From: Nematostella vectensis | Taxonomy: Eukaryota; Cnidaria; Anthozoa; Actiniaria; Edwardsiidae | Assembly (NCBI RefSeq): GCF_932526225.1 | Contig: NC_064041.1 | Location: 16,239,888 to 16,303,887 of the forward strand | Length of the DNA: 64,000 bases | Direction: 5' to 3' | Shown here: positions 43,151-54,600 of the stretch, piece by piece | Numbering within the stretch: position 1 is the stretch's first letter | Layout: every line of letters starts with the position of its first letter | Translations under genes and position numbers: made by a program | The notes under the pieces: generated by a model | Databases searched by the model: none | What the model was told of the DNA's origin: nothing | The model's input: the letters and a program-made list of their open reading frames with translations, nothing else

Positions 43151-44113
43151 TGGCGGCGAAGCGCATGTCCGGCGAAGAACTCGATGCGTTCCTTCGTCCT
43201 ATATACTACGCCAGAGGTGTGACCGCTCTGCATGCCAAACTTCCAAAGGGCTCAGCCTCTATAGATCGAGTGCGCAGGTGGGTAAGCTCGCAGCCCGTCG
43301 GGGGCTACACACAGACACCCCCTCCTCCGACTACCTACGCCCACTTCTCGGAGCAGATACCAAACCGTATCCACCAGTCGGACCTGCTATTCTTGCCAAC
43401 CGACTGCGGGTACAAGTATGCCCTGACTGTCGTTGACGTTGCTTCACGATATAAAGCCGCCCGCCCACTGAGGACTAAGAGCGCGGCCGTCGTCTACCGC
43501 GAACTCGCTGACATCTATGTATGCAGAGGGACCTCTCACATGGCCTAAAGTCCTCATGGTTGACGACGGCACGGAGTTCAAGGGTGCTACCACAAAGCTC
43601 CTAACAGACCACGGGGTGGAGGTCCGACGGGCCGAGCTAGGGCACCACAGGAGCCAAGCCTTCGCCGAGTCTTTCCATCGCTGGCTGGCACAGCGCCTAT
43701 TTCGTGCGCAGTACTCGAAGGAGCTTGCATCCGGCGAGACGAACCGCGAGTGGGTTACTGCTTTGCCAATCGTCATCTCGGACATGAACGCAACGAAGAC
43801 TCGCATGACTGGCTTTGCGCCTAAAGACGCTATAAAGCTGAGGCGCGTGCCTCTCAAAGCCGAAAAGCCCCCCTTAGAGGTGTCCTTAGAGGTAGGAACG
43901 GAGGTGTACATCGCCGTAAACGAGGAAGACCTTCAGGACAAGGGCCGACGGCGAGCGACGGACCCGTGGTGGACGAGCAAGGCATACCCAATACTAAAGA
44001 GGGTCATGGAGCCCGGACAGCCAGTGTTGTATTACACGGCGTACTCTAAGCACGGCTTCACGCGTTCGCAGTTGCGAAGCGTGATCAGCGCTTGTGCCTT
44101 CTATTGCAGCTAA
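43150..44113 (+). pseudogene. Retroviral-type integrase, one frame break
   Basis: Starts MAAKRMSGEELD. First catalytic Asp in HQSDLLFLP, second in MVDDGTEFKG, Glu in AFAESFHRWLAQ; a C-terminal beta/SH3-like region follows (VGTEVYIAVNEED, DPWWTSKAYPI). The first part is open to 43548 and the second from 43517, so the frame is lost near 43520 between the two Asp residues. Polinton-family integrases insert the element into the host genome. The 3' end overlaps the opposite-strand helicase/HNH gene by about 29 bp. Confidence 0.75.
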
Positions 44114-45463
44114 GGCACGTGAGTCTGACATCCCACTTGTAGTGACCCTGACTGTCGTCCAGCCGGTCGATACTGAAGCATTGGGGGTGACTCTTGGCGT
44201 ACCCCTGAAGCAGAAGCTGAGTGCCACAGACCGTGCACTTCTTTTCCGCGTCAGCAATCATGCCGAGTACGTGGTCTACCGTCAGAACGTGGTGTGGTCC
44301 CGTGTACTTTGTGCGACCCTTTTGCCTGTCGTCTATAGCGTATCGCTTGATTCGCGCTATAATGAGCTCTTCACTGGGCGTAGCCTGCAGTCCTGTGGGA
44401 ACCAAGGCACCGGGGGTGTTATCGGGGGGGATCACGCGGACTATCTGGTCGGCGCGCCGCAAGCGGGAGATGCCGGTGTATACAGCATTCGTGATCCAGC
44501 CTTCTAAGCTGTGGTCTATGATAAACAGACGTCTTGGAGTCTGGATGGTCTTGCCCTGCACCCGGTGGACTGTCCCCCAGCCCGCGTATTTCCACTCGAG
44601 GGGAAGCCCGTTAAGGACCGCGTCGAGAGGAAACTCGGCTGCCGTGCCTTTGTACGCGTCGACCTTCTCACCCCTTTTGCCTGGCACGGGCACCGGCCGC
44701 CCTTGCTTGCGATAACGATGCGCGACGCTAGGATCGGGGTCAAAGCGGATGGTTGCTGGCAATCGGGGGTAGTTTTTCCTGTGATGCTCTACCAATCGCT
44801 GCTGAACAATGGCCCCCCATCTTGTTGGTCGAGCACACCCACATATCGCTTGGGTGGGCCTGCTCGATCGCCGCGTCGAACGCCACCCCATCCCACTCCT
44901 CTCGAAACACCTTTAGCTGTTGGGTATCTGGCTGACACCAAATCCGGCCCTTTATGTCGTGGAGCCTGGAGGAGGGCGCGGCAGAGCCGCGGTCGCATGT
45001 ACTGTACGGCTTTTCGCAGTCTTCACACAGGCAGCGGTAGTCGGACTCGAACCAGCGGATGTTCCCTTGTGCCCACTCCTTGAGCATATCGTGAGGCCCC
45101 TCTTTATCTCTCCAGGGAGGGACCTGCCCATAGTCGCCACAACACACTACCTGACACGGCCGCGTGGCGTAGCACTTTAGTCTGTACCTTACAGCACTCG
45201 TCAATGATGATTACTTCTGCGAGACGGTCGAGTTTGTGCCCCAGCTCGGAAGGTCTCCACTCCTCTATCGGCTTCTCCGCTGGTATGCAGAGGTAGTGGT
45301 GGTAGGTTTGAGCCTTCCCCGCAAGGCGCGGGTTGTTGCGATGGTCGTGGGCGAGGTCGTTCTCGGGGGTGAGCACCACAACGTTGCGGCCAATGAACAT
45401 GCTCACCGCCCACTCGGTCTTCCCCGATCCTCCTTGGCCGGCTAGATACATCCTAGATCGCAC
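44085..45463 (-). pseudogene. SF1 (Pif1/RecD-like) helicase with C-terminal HNH-like domain, frameshifted
   Basis: Three frames in order. 45463-45104: Walker A GQGGSGKTEWA and Walker B EVIIIDECC. 45204-44740: motif III VVCCGDYGQVPPW and ESDYRC. About 44800-44085: VHRVQGKTI and YTGISRLRRADQI (motifs V/VI), then a Cys-rich module CTVCGTQL and SIDRLDD...WDVRLTCLSCNRRH typical of an HNH nuclease or zinc fold. Motif order matches one SF1 helicase split by two frame changes. Likely role: unwinding during element replication; the HNH part could cut DNA. It may form one polypeptide with the PolB-like part upstream. Confidence 0.65.
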
Positions 45464-46280
45464 AGCAGACTCGGCGCAGTGCTTGGCTCCCTAGCCAAGC
45501 TCCCTGACTTCTTCGGACCCCAAGCCGCTTCGGGTCGCCACTCGTACCCAGGCTTCTTGTGGCGCCACTCTCCATACCTCGGATTTCGCTCCACGAGCTT
45601 CACACCACCGGGCACCGCCTTTGCGTATATGGCATCTGTGCACACTCGGAGGACGTCTTCGCGAGGGATCCGCCTCAACATGCGTCGCAACGCTATGTTT
45701 GTGTACGCCAAGACGAAGGCCCTGATATGGTACCATTGTGAGCGCCGGACACCGTCTTTGTATTGGATCAGATGAGCCCCGTCGGCATGCTCGAAGTTAA
45801 GTAAGTGGTCGGTGCCCGCAAGGAGGTTTGTCAGATACGCAGCTTCTTCACGGTCGCGGACTACGATCGAGGACTCGTCGCCATGGCGAGCGCACTTGCC
45901 TACGAAGCGGACAGCGAGATCTCGACCCTCAGGGTACTGCGAGTCTTCGCCGCCGGGGAGTCCTTTTTTCTGACGCTATACAACACCTCCCTCGCCGTGG
46001 CCACGACGAGGTCACCCGAGTCTAACAGGTCCTTGAGCTCTGGCGTGGTGATCCAGCCCTCGTTTTGCTCCAAGTGCTGGCCCACCCTCCCGGAAGTGTA
46101 GGGGTGGCAGGCCTCAGAGAACTCCCACTCGGTCAGCTGAATGGCTCCGGTTAGTTGAAGAACCTCGCTCAATGGCCGTCCCACAACATCCGCGATACGA
46201 TACACGTTCGTAGGGAAGCCGTATTTCCGTACCAAATCAATGGCGTCCGAGGCATCCCGTAGTGGCCAGCTTCTTGTCAT
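45442..46280 (-). pseudogene. PolB-like palm region, frameshifted
   Basis: 46280-about 45960 reads EGWITTPELKDLLDSGD, like the G-W-T-PEL segment preceding the palm of protein-primed family B polymerases. The frame changes at an A-run near 45965. The next frame holds VGKCARHGDESSIVV (motif B position), QWYHIRAFVLAYTNIALRRM and VLRVCTDAIYAK, which sits where motif C (YxDTDS) should be but with Cys for the first Asp. Motif A was not found. A divergent or decayed DNA polymerase B is the best reading, by pattern only. Confidence 0.4.
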
Positions 46281-47059
46281 ATCGCTCGAGGATCTTGCCT
46301 CGTGGCAACATAGCTCACAACACAGTTAGCGAAGGCGTAAATCCCCTCTCGCTCAAACATTGGCCCATGCTCCCCATTTTGCTCAGGTAAAGGGCAAGGC
46401 TCGTATCTCACGTAGACGAGGTACTCTTGTCCTTTCTCCCAAATACCCGCATCGATGCCTTCCAGGGCGCCGACTGCGATTTGGTCCCCTCTTTTGACTA
46501 ACGACCCACCAATCTTGTGCTCCGAGCGCCCTTCCTCCTCCGTGATTGGCGCCAATGGCTCTGCGGGGGCCTTACCAACGACCGTGAAGAGCCCGTAACG
46601 CCGGTCGGGGTCTACCATCTCGAGCACCAGCGGCAGCACTGCGTTCGCCCTCAGAGACTCTCGCTCGTGCGAGACCCACCACACCGAGCCGTCGTCATTA
46701 ATATCAGGCCCCCGCATAACCGGCTTTAGAGCAATGACACCTGTTCCACCAAGATCTCGTATCTCCTGGTAAACACCGGCGCTTATGTCTTGGCCCCGAA
46801 GAGTGGCATCCACGCTTGGGAACCGAAGATGGGCGCCGCCGACGAAGAGAGAATAGTACTCCTCGGGGTCTAAGCCCTCTGGGCCCTCTTGCCGCCGTTC
46901 CAGCAGCAATGGGTAGAACTCGCGCCAGACTTCCTCTGGCCGCGAGCTCGCCGGCATGAACGGCTTAAGCAGCTTACGTTTGACATCGTCGGGGATGTCC
47001 ATGTCCAGGATGTTCTGGACCAGCCCTGCCAGTACGGCGGGCGCCTCTTTGTCACGCAT
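46277..47059 (-). CDS. N-terminal part of the polymerase gene, or separate unknown protein
   Basis: 260 residues, MRDKEAPAVLAGLVQNILDM onwards, with HLRFPSVDATLRGQDISAG and GQEYLVYVRYEPCPLP. No exonuclease motifs are visible. It overlaps the following PolB-like frame by a few bases and lies on the same strand, so it may be the N-terminus of one long polymerase-helicase protein. Confidence 0.4.
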   Translation of the reverse strand: MRDKEAPAVLAGLVQNILDMDIPDDVKRKLLKPFMPASSRPEEVWREFYPLLLERRQEGPEGLDPEEYYSLFVGGAHLRFPSVDATLRGQDISAGVYQEIRDLGGTGVIALKPVMRGPDINDDGSVWWVSHERESLRANAVLPLVLEMVDPDRRYGLFTVVGKAPAEPLAPITEEEGRSEHKIGGSLVKRGDQIAVGALEGIDAGIWEKGQEYLVYVRYEPCPLPEQNGEHGPMFEREGIYAFANCVVSYVATRQDPRAI

Positions 47060-47340
47060 GCTATTGAGAACCTCCTCTATGTAAGCACGTGTTTGCGTGG
47101 CCGACCTTTAGCCACCCGCAATAATCTTTTCCGCACTTCATCCTTCGAACGCTCGGTATAATTGCAAGTCCTTGGGGGTTCGAACTGTATTATTGGAAAA
47201 ATATAGCCGTGATACTTCATAACAGCTTTATTTATTAGAGTGCAAGTCAGAAAGTTCTTAAAAACGTATGTCATGAAGTACCAAGCTCAATTATCCAAAA
47301 TGGCGACTCGACTCAAACACGAAATTAGGTTTAAAATGCT

Positions 47341-47508
47341 TAATCTACGCGAAACGAGTTTCGGTGTCACCGAAAGTCCCAGCCTGGAATGGGGCTGGGA
47401 GGGGTCGGAGGGGCGCTGGGCCCCCCCAGGCCTAAGACGGGGCTGGGAGGCCCGGAGGGGCGATTCGCGCCCCCCACTCGTTCCACTGAAACCTCCCAGC
47501 CCCCCCAC
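47341..47508. repeat. Right terminal inverted repeat
   Basis: Inverted match to 35773-35990, ending CAGCCCCCCCAC. It lacks the long homopolymers of the left copy. Confidence 0.85.
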
Positions 47509-47690
47509 TTTTGTACAGACCGAGGCCGCAGGCCGATGAATTATTTTTATGGCTTTTTAAAATTTTTATACGAGAAGGAAAACTTATGCTGCTGAAGTGA
47601 AAGAAGGAACCCTTTCTGGATTAATAAGCCACGAGTGCTCACCTCGCTCGAGCAATTAGCTTCAATGTCTAAAGAGGTTTTGTTTTTTTG

Positions 47691-47877
47691 TAGCCTGCGT
47701 AGCAAGTGTTTCTGTGGGTTTCCAGCGCAAAGAAACGCCATGAAAGCAAAAGACCGCCATTTTGGCCGCGTGAGAAATGTGAGCTCCCCATTTGTCGCGC
47801 GGCCAAAATGGCGGTCTTTTGCTTTCGTGGCGTTTCTTTGCGCTGGAAACCCACAGAAACGCTTGCTACGCAGGCTA
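47691..47877. mobile_element. 187-bp foldback MITE
   Basis: The left arm TAGCCTGCGTAGCAAGTGTT and onwards through AAAGACCGCCATTTTGGCCG is repeated inverted at the right, with only about 35 bp of loop. No coding. It sits just outside the Polinton-like element. Confidence 0.85.
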
Positions 47878-48673
47878 CTTTTGTACAAAATAAGCAGATT
47901 TTATAACCATTTATCTTATTTTCCTAAGATTTCATATCATTTTATATATGTACACACGCTATAGAGCAAGATAAATAGCCTATGTTATAATGCTGTCACG
48001 CAACGCTCACGTGACAACTCGTCAACTCGCTTGCGTTACTTCACAATTAAAAAACGTTACGCTGGAGAGGTGGAGACATGAATGTAGACTGGCTGTAAAA
48101 GTAAAACCAGTAAGACTAGGGGTTCCAAGCTCTGCCTACTTTGTAATCTGATCTTTCATTCGTTAACCTGCTTTTTTATTAGCGAATAAGAGATCACAGT
48201 TTTGGTCACGTGTAGTTGAGAAATCACAATTTCGGTCTTCAGCCAATAAGATCATAGCGTTTGTCACGTGAAGTGAGCTCAGCCAATGACACTTCAAGCT
48301 TTCGTCACGTGTCCCGTGAAGAGTTTTTCTTTTACAACAAGGCGTAAGACAGACGTCAACGAAAACGACTCTAAAATTACACACCATGTCTTAGCGCAGA
48401 GCCAACACGTATTGCTATGGTGTGAGGGGAACTATCTGATATGACACCTTGTTATCGTAAGAATTCATTATATCTTGTTGCTCCTCATTTACCGGCGATT
48501 TATATTTTATCTGCGATGAATATTTACAATGTCTGTGCCCGAGGGCTCAAGCGCTCGTCTTCATCTGAATGCCAGATGCGGGCTTCCTGTGGCACCATTA
48601 CCACAGCTTTTTCAAGACTGGGACCAGCACTCTCGCAGAATTCAACCAGAGGGATCATATATTCCCCTCACCA
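47878..48673. other. Downstream of laminin; no gene seen
   Basis: Contains three loosely repeated blocks at 48175-48325, each ending in CACGTG and two with CCAAT, resembling promoter-like or MITE-derived sequence. An AATAAA on the minus strand (about 48170) could be a distant laminin poly-A site. Confidence 0.4.
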
Positions 48674-51600
48674 CTAGCTACATCCCCGTGGGGGTACCCC
48701 TAGGGATCTTTGTAACGACTTAATCTCCTCGACTTGTTTTCTTAAGTCCAGCACTTGACGCTTGTACCGGTCTATAAACTCCTGCTGTTGGTCCTTAGCA
48801 ACTCGTAATTGTGCATTAATAGTCTTAACATCAGTGGCGGTGAACTCGGTCCGTAATCTTTGTATCTCTACCTTGAGTTCGTTCAGCCGCGTGGTATTGA
48901 CTGTTTGCAGACGCGGGACGTCGTTCATCACTTTGTCCACTGACCGCCTGGAGGTGGTGATGGCGCCGCTCGCTTGCTGTGCCGAGGTCAGTGCCTCCTC
49001 GCCCGCAGGCTTCGCTTGTATGGACAAAGTCGAGTAGTTCTTCGCGCACGCGTCGATAGCTTGTTTGTTGTTAGTGGCGGTTTGGGTGGCGTTCAGACGG
49101 GTGCGCGCATGGTAGTCTGACGTGTAAGGGCTCATGTCTGATTCGCGCTTGAGGATCGTGGCAGATGCGTGGATATTCAACACACCCTGTAATCATAGCA
49201 ACGTACACGACATTAGACACAGAGGAAGGCGACATATGAGGCCAAGTATTCATCTTAGTCCTCTCTCTCGAATAATATATAGACCGTCTTTGTCACCCTC
49301 CTAGTACCAAGTACCAAGGGGAAGTTATGGCAAACTTTCTAATTGAATTTGGTAAATATTAGACAACAATATCGACAGCCTTGTGCACTTGCAGTCGGTC
49401 GACAGTAAACGGGAGTGTAGCCAGGGGGGTGGCCTAGGGGGCCTGCCCCCCCCCCCTTATAGCAGCAAAAAATACAGTAAATGTATGAGACATTATCTAA
49501 AATACAGGAGAAAATGGGGCCTTTTGCGCCTCCTCCTGTCACAAATCCTGGCTACGCCGCTGATATAGGGGGGGCGGGGGATAGTGATACTTGCAACTTT
49601 ACGAAGGCTGTCAGTGGTGAGAGGTTAGACAAGACCCGAAACGAAACATAAAACAGATAAGTCAAAATGTATTTGAAAACGTGAGTAGGCAGTTCAAGTA
49701 AAACGATTGGGTTGATCATTAGAAGGCGGGGACTGTATAAAATCCAAACAAAAATCTTAAAAATTCAAGTAACCGTTGAGTGCATTATGGTGAAACGCCA
49801 GGTCACTTATGCGCATGCTCACCTGATGCTCGCCGCTGGCCAACCTTAGTGCCTCTGTGGCCATGTTTAGACCTTGTGAAGCGATGACTAGCGTCGCCTG
49901 GATGGATGCGTTAATCTCGCGTGTGTATGCGATTGCCCTGAGGCTCGTCTGGTTCGCCTCGCGCGCACTCGCGAGGGCCCGCGCGGCAAGCTGTTGGGAC
50001 TCGTTCGCTTTCGCTTCAAATGTGAGCAGGATCTGTCTCATCTCGAGCGCGTCCCTGTGCGCGTTGGCGGCTGTTGCCACGGCTGCCTCCGCCTCTGCCA
50101 GCGCCCGCTTGGCTTCCGCCAGCATCTCGATCCCCGCATTCTCCCGCTCTTTAACCGCTGCAAGAGTTGCCTCCGTGTTGCGCACGGCTGTTTCCGTCTC
50201 CGCGACAATCCCTGCGTACTGTTTAGTTAGATTGCTTACTCGTTGGACGGCCGAGGAAGCGTTGGCTTTGGCATCATCCGCTGCCCGTTTTACACTCAGC
50301 ACCGCAGCCGCGTTGTCAGGACCCAGTCCATTCGCGGCCTGCAGAGCCCGCGATGCCCCATCGAGTACAGCGGTGACATTAGCGTACAAGGCATGCGCGG
50401 TGGCATTCGTTTCAGTGGCAAGTCTGCGCACGCTCTGTGCTTGCTGTTCCAGGGCGACCAACAGCTGTGACGTCATATTTTGCCTCAGTCCCGCCTCTAG
50501 TGACGTCACATCCGCACTGGTTACCAGTGCGCCAGCCGAGCTCGTTTTACTTGTAATGTCATTACCAGTACCATTTTGCCGCGCGGACTGGTTTGTTGCC
50601 ATGGAAGCCTGTGACGTGAACCTCGGTACCAGTTCTTTCAGGTAAGTATCGGTCGCGTTGGCCTGGTCCACCGCTGCTTGCATGGTTGACGTCACCACAC
50701 CATACCCACTACGCACCAGCCCCTCCGTCAGTCTGATGTGATCCTGGATCTGGACTCGTTCTTGCTGCGTTGTCATGGTAACACCCTCTAATGACGTCAG
50801 TTCTGACGTCACTCTGCCCTTTAAGACTCTTTCTAGTTCTTTAAGCGTGTCGTTTAGTTTGAGGAGTTCCTGGTGAAGCGTGCCCTCGATGCCGCTCGAG
50901 TTCTTGGCATTACTCGAGATCGCTTCCACGCTCACGTTAGCGGCCGCAAGAGACTGGGCGAAAGTGATGTCACCAATGTCGCCGTTCTTGACGCGCAGGA
51001 TGAGACCCTGTAGATCCTTGATACCGTCACGCAACTTAAACACGTGCTCCTGGAGCTGACGGAAGCACTCCGGGCATTCTGGGTAAATGAAAATATTATT
51101 ACATGACTCTCCGGGCATTCTGGGTAAATGAACATATTATTACATAACGTAGGGATTCGGACGATGATGGAAACGATTTAGCAGTTTAAGCAAGGTCGGT
51201 ACGAACAGTGATTGTTAGGTTAATTCTGATAATAAACCACGAATTTTCCTCTAATTTGGCTAAAATGTGCCTTGTTTGCGACTTGCTCTCCATGTTTCAT
51301 TAGAAAACCCGGCCAAGTTACGTTGCGTAATCCGAGCTACTATCTCGTGACGCGCGAACTGCCCCCGACTCGCTAGACCAGAAGTGCCCGTCAAACCATC
51401 AATCAAACACGGAGAGCGCGTTGCAAACATGGCACATTTTAGCCAAATGAGAGGGAAATTCGTGGTTTATTATCAGAATTAACCTAACAATCACTGTTCC
51501 TACCGCCCTTGTATAATGTGAAAATTGTACGCCTTCTCTCATGCATGTTGATATTTGTGTACCACAGGGTACCCCTATAAGCGTCCCTACCCCTCATCCC

Positions 51601-54600
51601 CTACGTGTTTATATTTGAGAACCACAGGGTACCCCTATAAGCGTCCCTACCCCTCATCCCCTACGTGTTTATATTTGAGTACCACAGGGTACCCCTATAA
51701 GCGTCCCTACCCCTTATCCTCTACGTGTTTATATTTGTGTACCACAGGGTACCCCTATAAGGTCCAAGTACGATGATGTCTTCATTTGAACGATCAAGTG
51801 ATCACCTACCGACACATCCTCTGTCTGACGTGTTATACGCGTTCTCATGGCAACGGTCACATGTTCGCCCAGAGATCTTCTCTTTGCACGTGCACTGCCC
51901 TGTGGTTGCGTTACACACGGTACTATTACCATATAAGGTATTGGGAAGGACACAGTCACAATCTGTGGAGGTAACGCAAAAGATGAGTGACAAGCAGCTG
52001 GGATATTACGTCATGTAAGACACCATAAACAGGCACTATGTCTCTGAATTTAACCCTACCCCTACATGAAGTACTAAGCAGCCTGATGTTACAAAAATGC
52101 ACCAAATGTAATTCCGTTAGTTTGAATGGCGCAAGCAATTGTCGCAGTTCTAAAAAACACCCAAAACCTCGCCTTCAAAGTCGCCACCAACAGAACAGAC
52201 CCCAAATATACATTCAAGTTTCATCTGAAGGCATTTGCTAAGACAGCGTGCCCTGATCCCCGATGTAATAACAAAAATAAATCCCTCTAACAGATCCATG
52301 CAGTCATACCAACAAAAATCCCCCCCTTCCTTTTTTAAAACCCGATCATACCTTGGTACCCATAGACCCTTCCTTGACGCCTCAGTACTTATCCTTGAGG
52401 CCCCAGTACTTATCCTTGACACCCCAGTACTTATCCTTGAGGCCCAAGTACTTATCCTTGACACCCCAGTACTTATCCTTGAGGCCCCAGTACTTATCCT
52501 TGAGGCCCCAGTACTTATCCTTGAGGCCCCAGTAGTTATCCTTGAGGTCCCAGTACTTATCCTTGAGGCCCCAGTACTTATCCTTGAGGTCCCAGTACTT
52601 ATCCTTGAGGCCCAAGTACTTATCCTTGAGGCCCCAGTACTTATCCTTGAGGCCCCAGTACTTATCCTTGAGGCCCCAGTACTTATCCTTGAGGTCCCAG
52701 TACTTATCCTTGAGGCCCCATTAATTATCCTAGGGCCCCCGTAATCAGGCAGACATTGGTATATCCTACCTTGGCACCCATTAGACCCTTCCTTGAGGCC
52801 CCAGTACTCAGGCAGACACTGGGTACAGTCCGTTGTGTTATCAACACCAGGCTGGCATTGCTGGCAGTACAATCCCTGAGATCCGAGCCTGCAGCCCTTG
52901 CACTGCCCAGTCTCACCATCACAGTCAAGGGAGCGGCCTGTACAGCGGCACAGCGAGCATGCGCTGTAGGAGTTGTTAGGCCTGTTGCGGGTAAATCCTG
53001 TTCCGGTAAAAAAGGACGTCAACAACAACCATCATAGAGCCAGTGCGTCAGTCAGCAATAAAATATTATTTTGAGATAAATTAATGTCAATGGTGTATAT
53101 GGTATATTGCTGAAAATAATATGATGTGGTAATGATAATGACGATGATGGTGATGTTGATGACAGTGATGATGATGATAATAATGATGGTGACGATGATG
53201 ATGATGATGATGATGGTGACGATGATGATGATGATAATGATGACGATGATGTTGACTATGATAATGTTGATGATGACGATGATAATGTTGATGATGACGA
53301 TGATGATGACGATGATGATGTTGATAAAAATAGTGATAATGGTGGTGATGATGACGATTAATGCAAATGACTTCAACATTTAAGTGTCCCTCACCTTGGT
53401 TGCACAGCTCACACGAGAGCCCCGTGTAATTCCCAGATTCACACGTGCAGTTCTCCACATGACCAGCTTTCTCCCCCACAATGCCTTGCGACGCACTGTG
53501 CAACTTTATTTCCGAGAGAAGGACCGAACCATTTGACATAAACTGAGCATTCAGCGTTATGCTCATAAGGTCTGACAGTAGTTCTTGCAGGTCACTGGCA
53601 TTGCGTCTGTTCGGCTCCGTCTTCCATATTCCATTTGCCTCGTGTAGACGCACATAATATGACGTCACTTCCGGTGAGGGTGTCGGCTTGACGTCAAATC
53701 GTACGATCCCCCCGTTTGTCTTCTCCAGTTCCCAAAACATCTTCACATTGAGCGGACCCTGAGAGGAATATTTCAGCTTCATCTCAAGAAGCTCCCCGTA
53801 CGAGTTCAGTTGATTTTCGGTGAAGTTCACTTTGGTACCCAAGGTCATGTTACCCGAGGTGACAAAAGAGAAGTTCCTTCCCTGTGACACGCGCGCCATC
53901 GATACGTCTCTCTGGACGAAGGTCCAGTCGATGCTGAAAGGACTCCCTAGGTCTACCTTGATGTACGAGCGCACAAAACCGGAAGCGGAAGTGCACGTGT
54001 TTGAGCGGCCAAAGCAGTAGCAAGGAGTGCATCCGTCAGGGTTATTTGGATCACTGTGGTAGGTACCAGGACGACACGACTCGCATTTCTCCCCCAAGGC
54101 GTTGCTCTTGCACGTGCAGATGCCGGTTTGAAGGTTGCACTGCTGGCTTTGGGAGCCTCCTTCGTGACAGTCACATGCTCTGTCACACAGAGTGGGCGTG
54201 GTTAGCAAGACGGGATGGGCGTGGTTAGCAAGACGGGATGGGCGTGGTTAGCAAGACGGGATGGGCGTGGTTAGCAAGACGGGATGGGCGTGGTTAGCAA
54301 GACAGAATGGGCGTGGTTAGCAAGACAGAATAGGCGTGGTTAGCAAAACGGGATGGGCGCGATTAGCAAGACAGGATGGGCGTGGTTAGCAAGACGAGAT
54401 GGGCGTGGTTAGTAAGACGGGATGGGCGTGGTTAGCAAGACGGGATGGGGGTGGTTAGCGAGACGGGATGGGTGTGATTAGCAAGACGGGATGGGCGTGG
54501 TTAGCAAGAGGGGACGGGCGTGGTTAGCAAGACAGAATGGGCGTGGTTAGCAAAACGGGATGGGCGTGGTTAGCAAAGAAATGGGCGTGGTTAGCAAGAC

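Larger units (their letters stand above)
35773..47508. mobile_element. Polinton-like (adintovirus-like) integrated element, 11.7 kb
   Basis: Inverted termini start GTGGGGGG. The left (35773-about 35990) and right (about 47341-47508) share GGGGCGCGAATCGCCCCTCC, GGGCCTCCCAGCCCCGTCTT, CCAGCCCCATTCCAGGCTGG and ACTTTCGGTGACACCGAAAC in inverted order. Between them, genes are packed with few introns and higher GC than the host. Content: capsid-like protein, packaging ATPase, retroviral-type integrase, a penton-like candidate, membrane proteins, and a PolB-like/SF1 helicase/HNH cluster. Capsid plus ATPase plus integrase plus PolB is the Polinton/Maverick and adintovirus signature, though those are often 15 kb or more and usually carry a cysteine protease, not seen here. 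A clean target duplication was not found (T-rich flanks on both sides). Several genes are frameshifted, so this copy is probably not functional. Confidence 0.85.

Noticed and set aside
48674-48720. Laminin continuing into LG domains
   Set aside because: The frame ends in a stop right after a terminal Cys, and no LG-like exon was found downstream on the minus strand.
49857-50645. 262-codon plus-strand frame
   Set aside because: Antisense of the laminin coiled-coil exon; Ala/Ser-rich shadow.
52150-52769. Extension of the LE exon as GASRIST repeats
   Set aside because: Open frame through the array, but a good donor at 52770 keeps the phase with the next exon, so the extension is not taken as coding.
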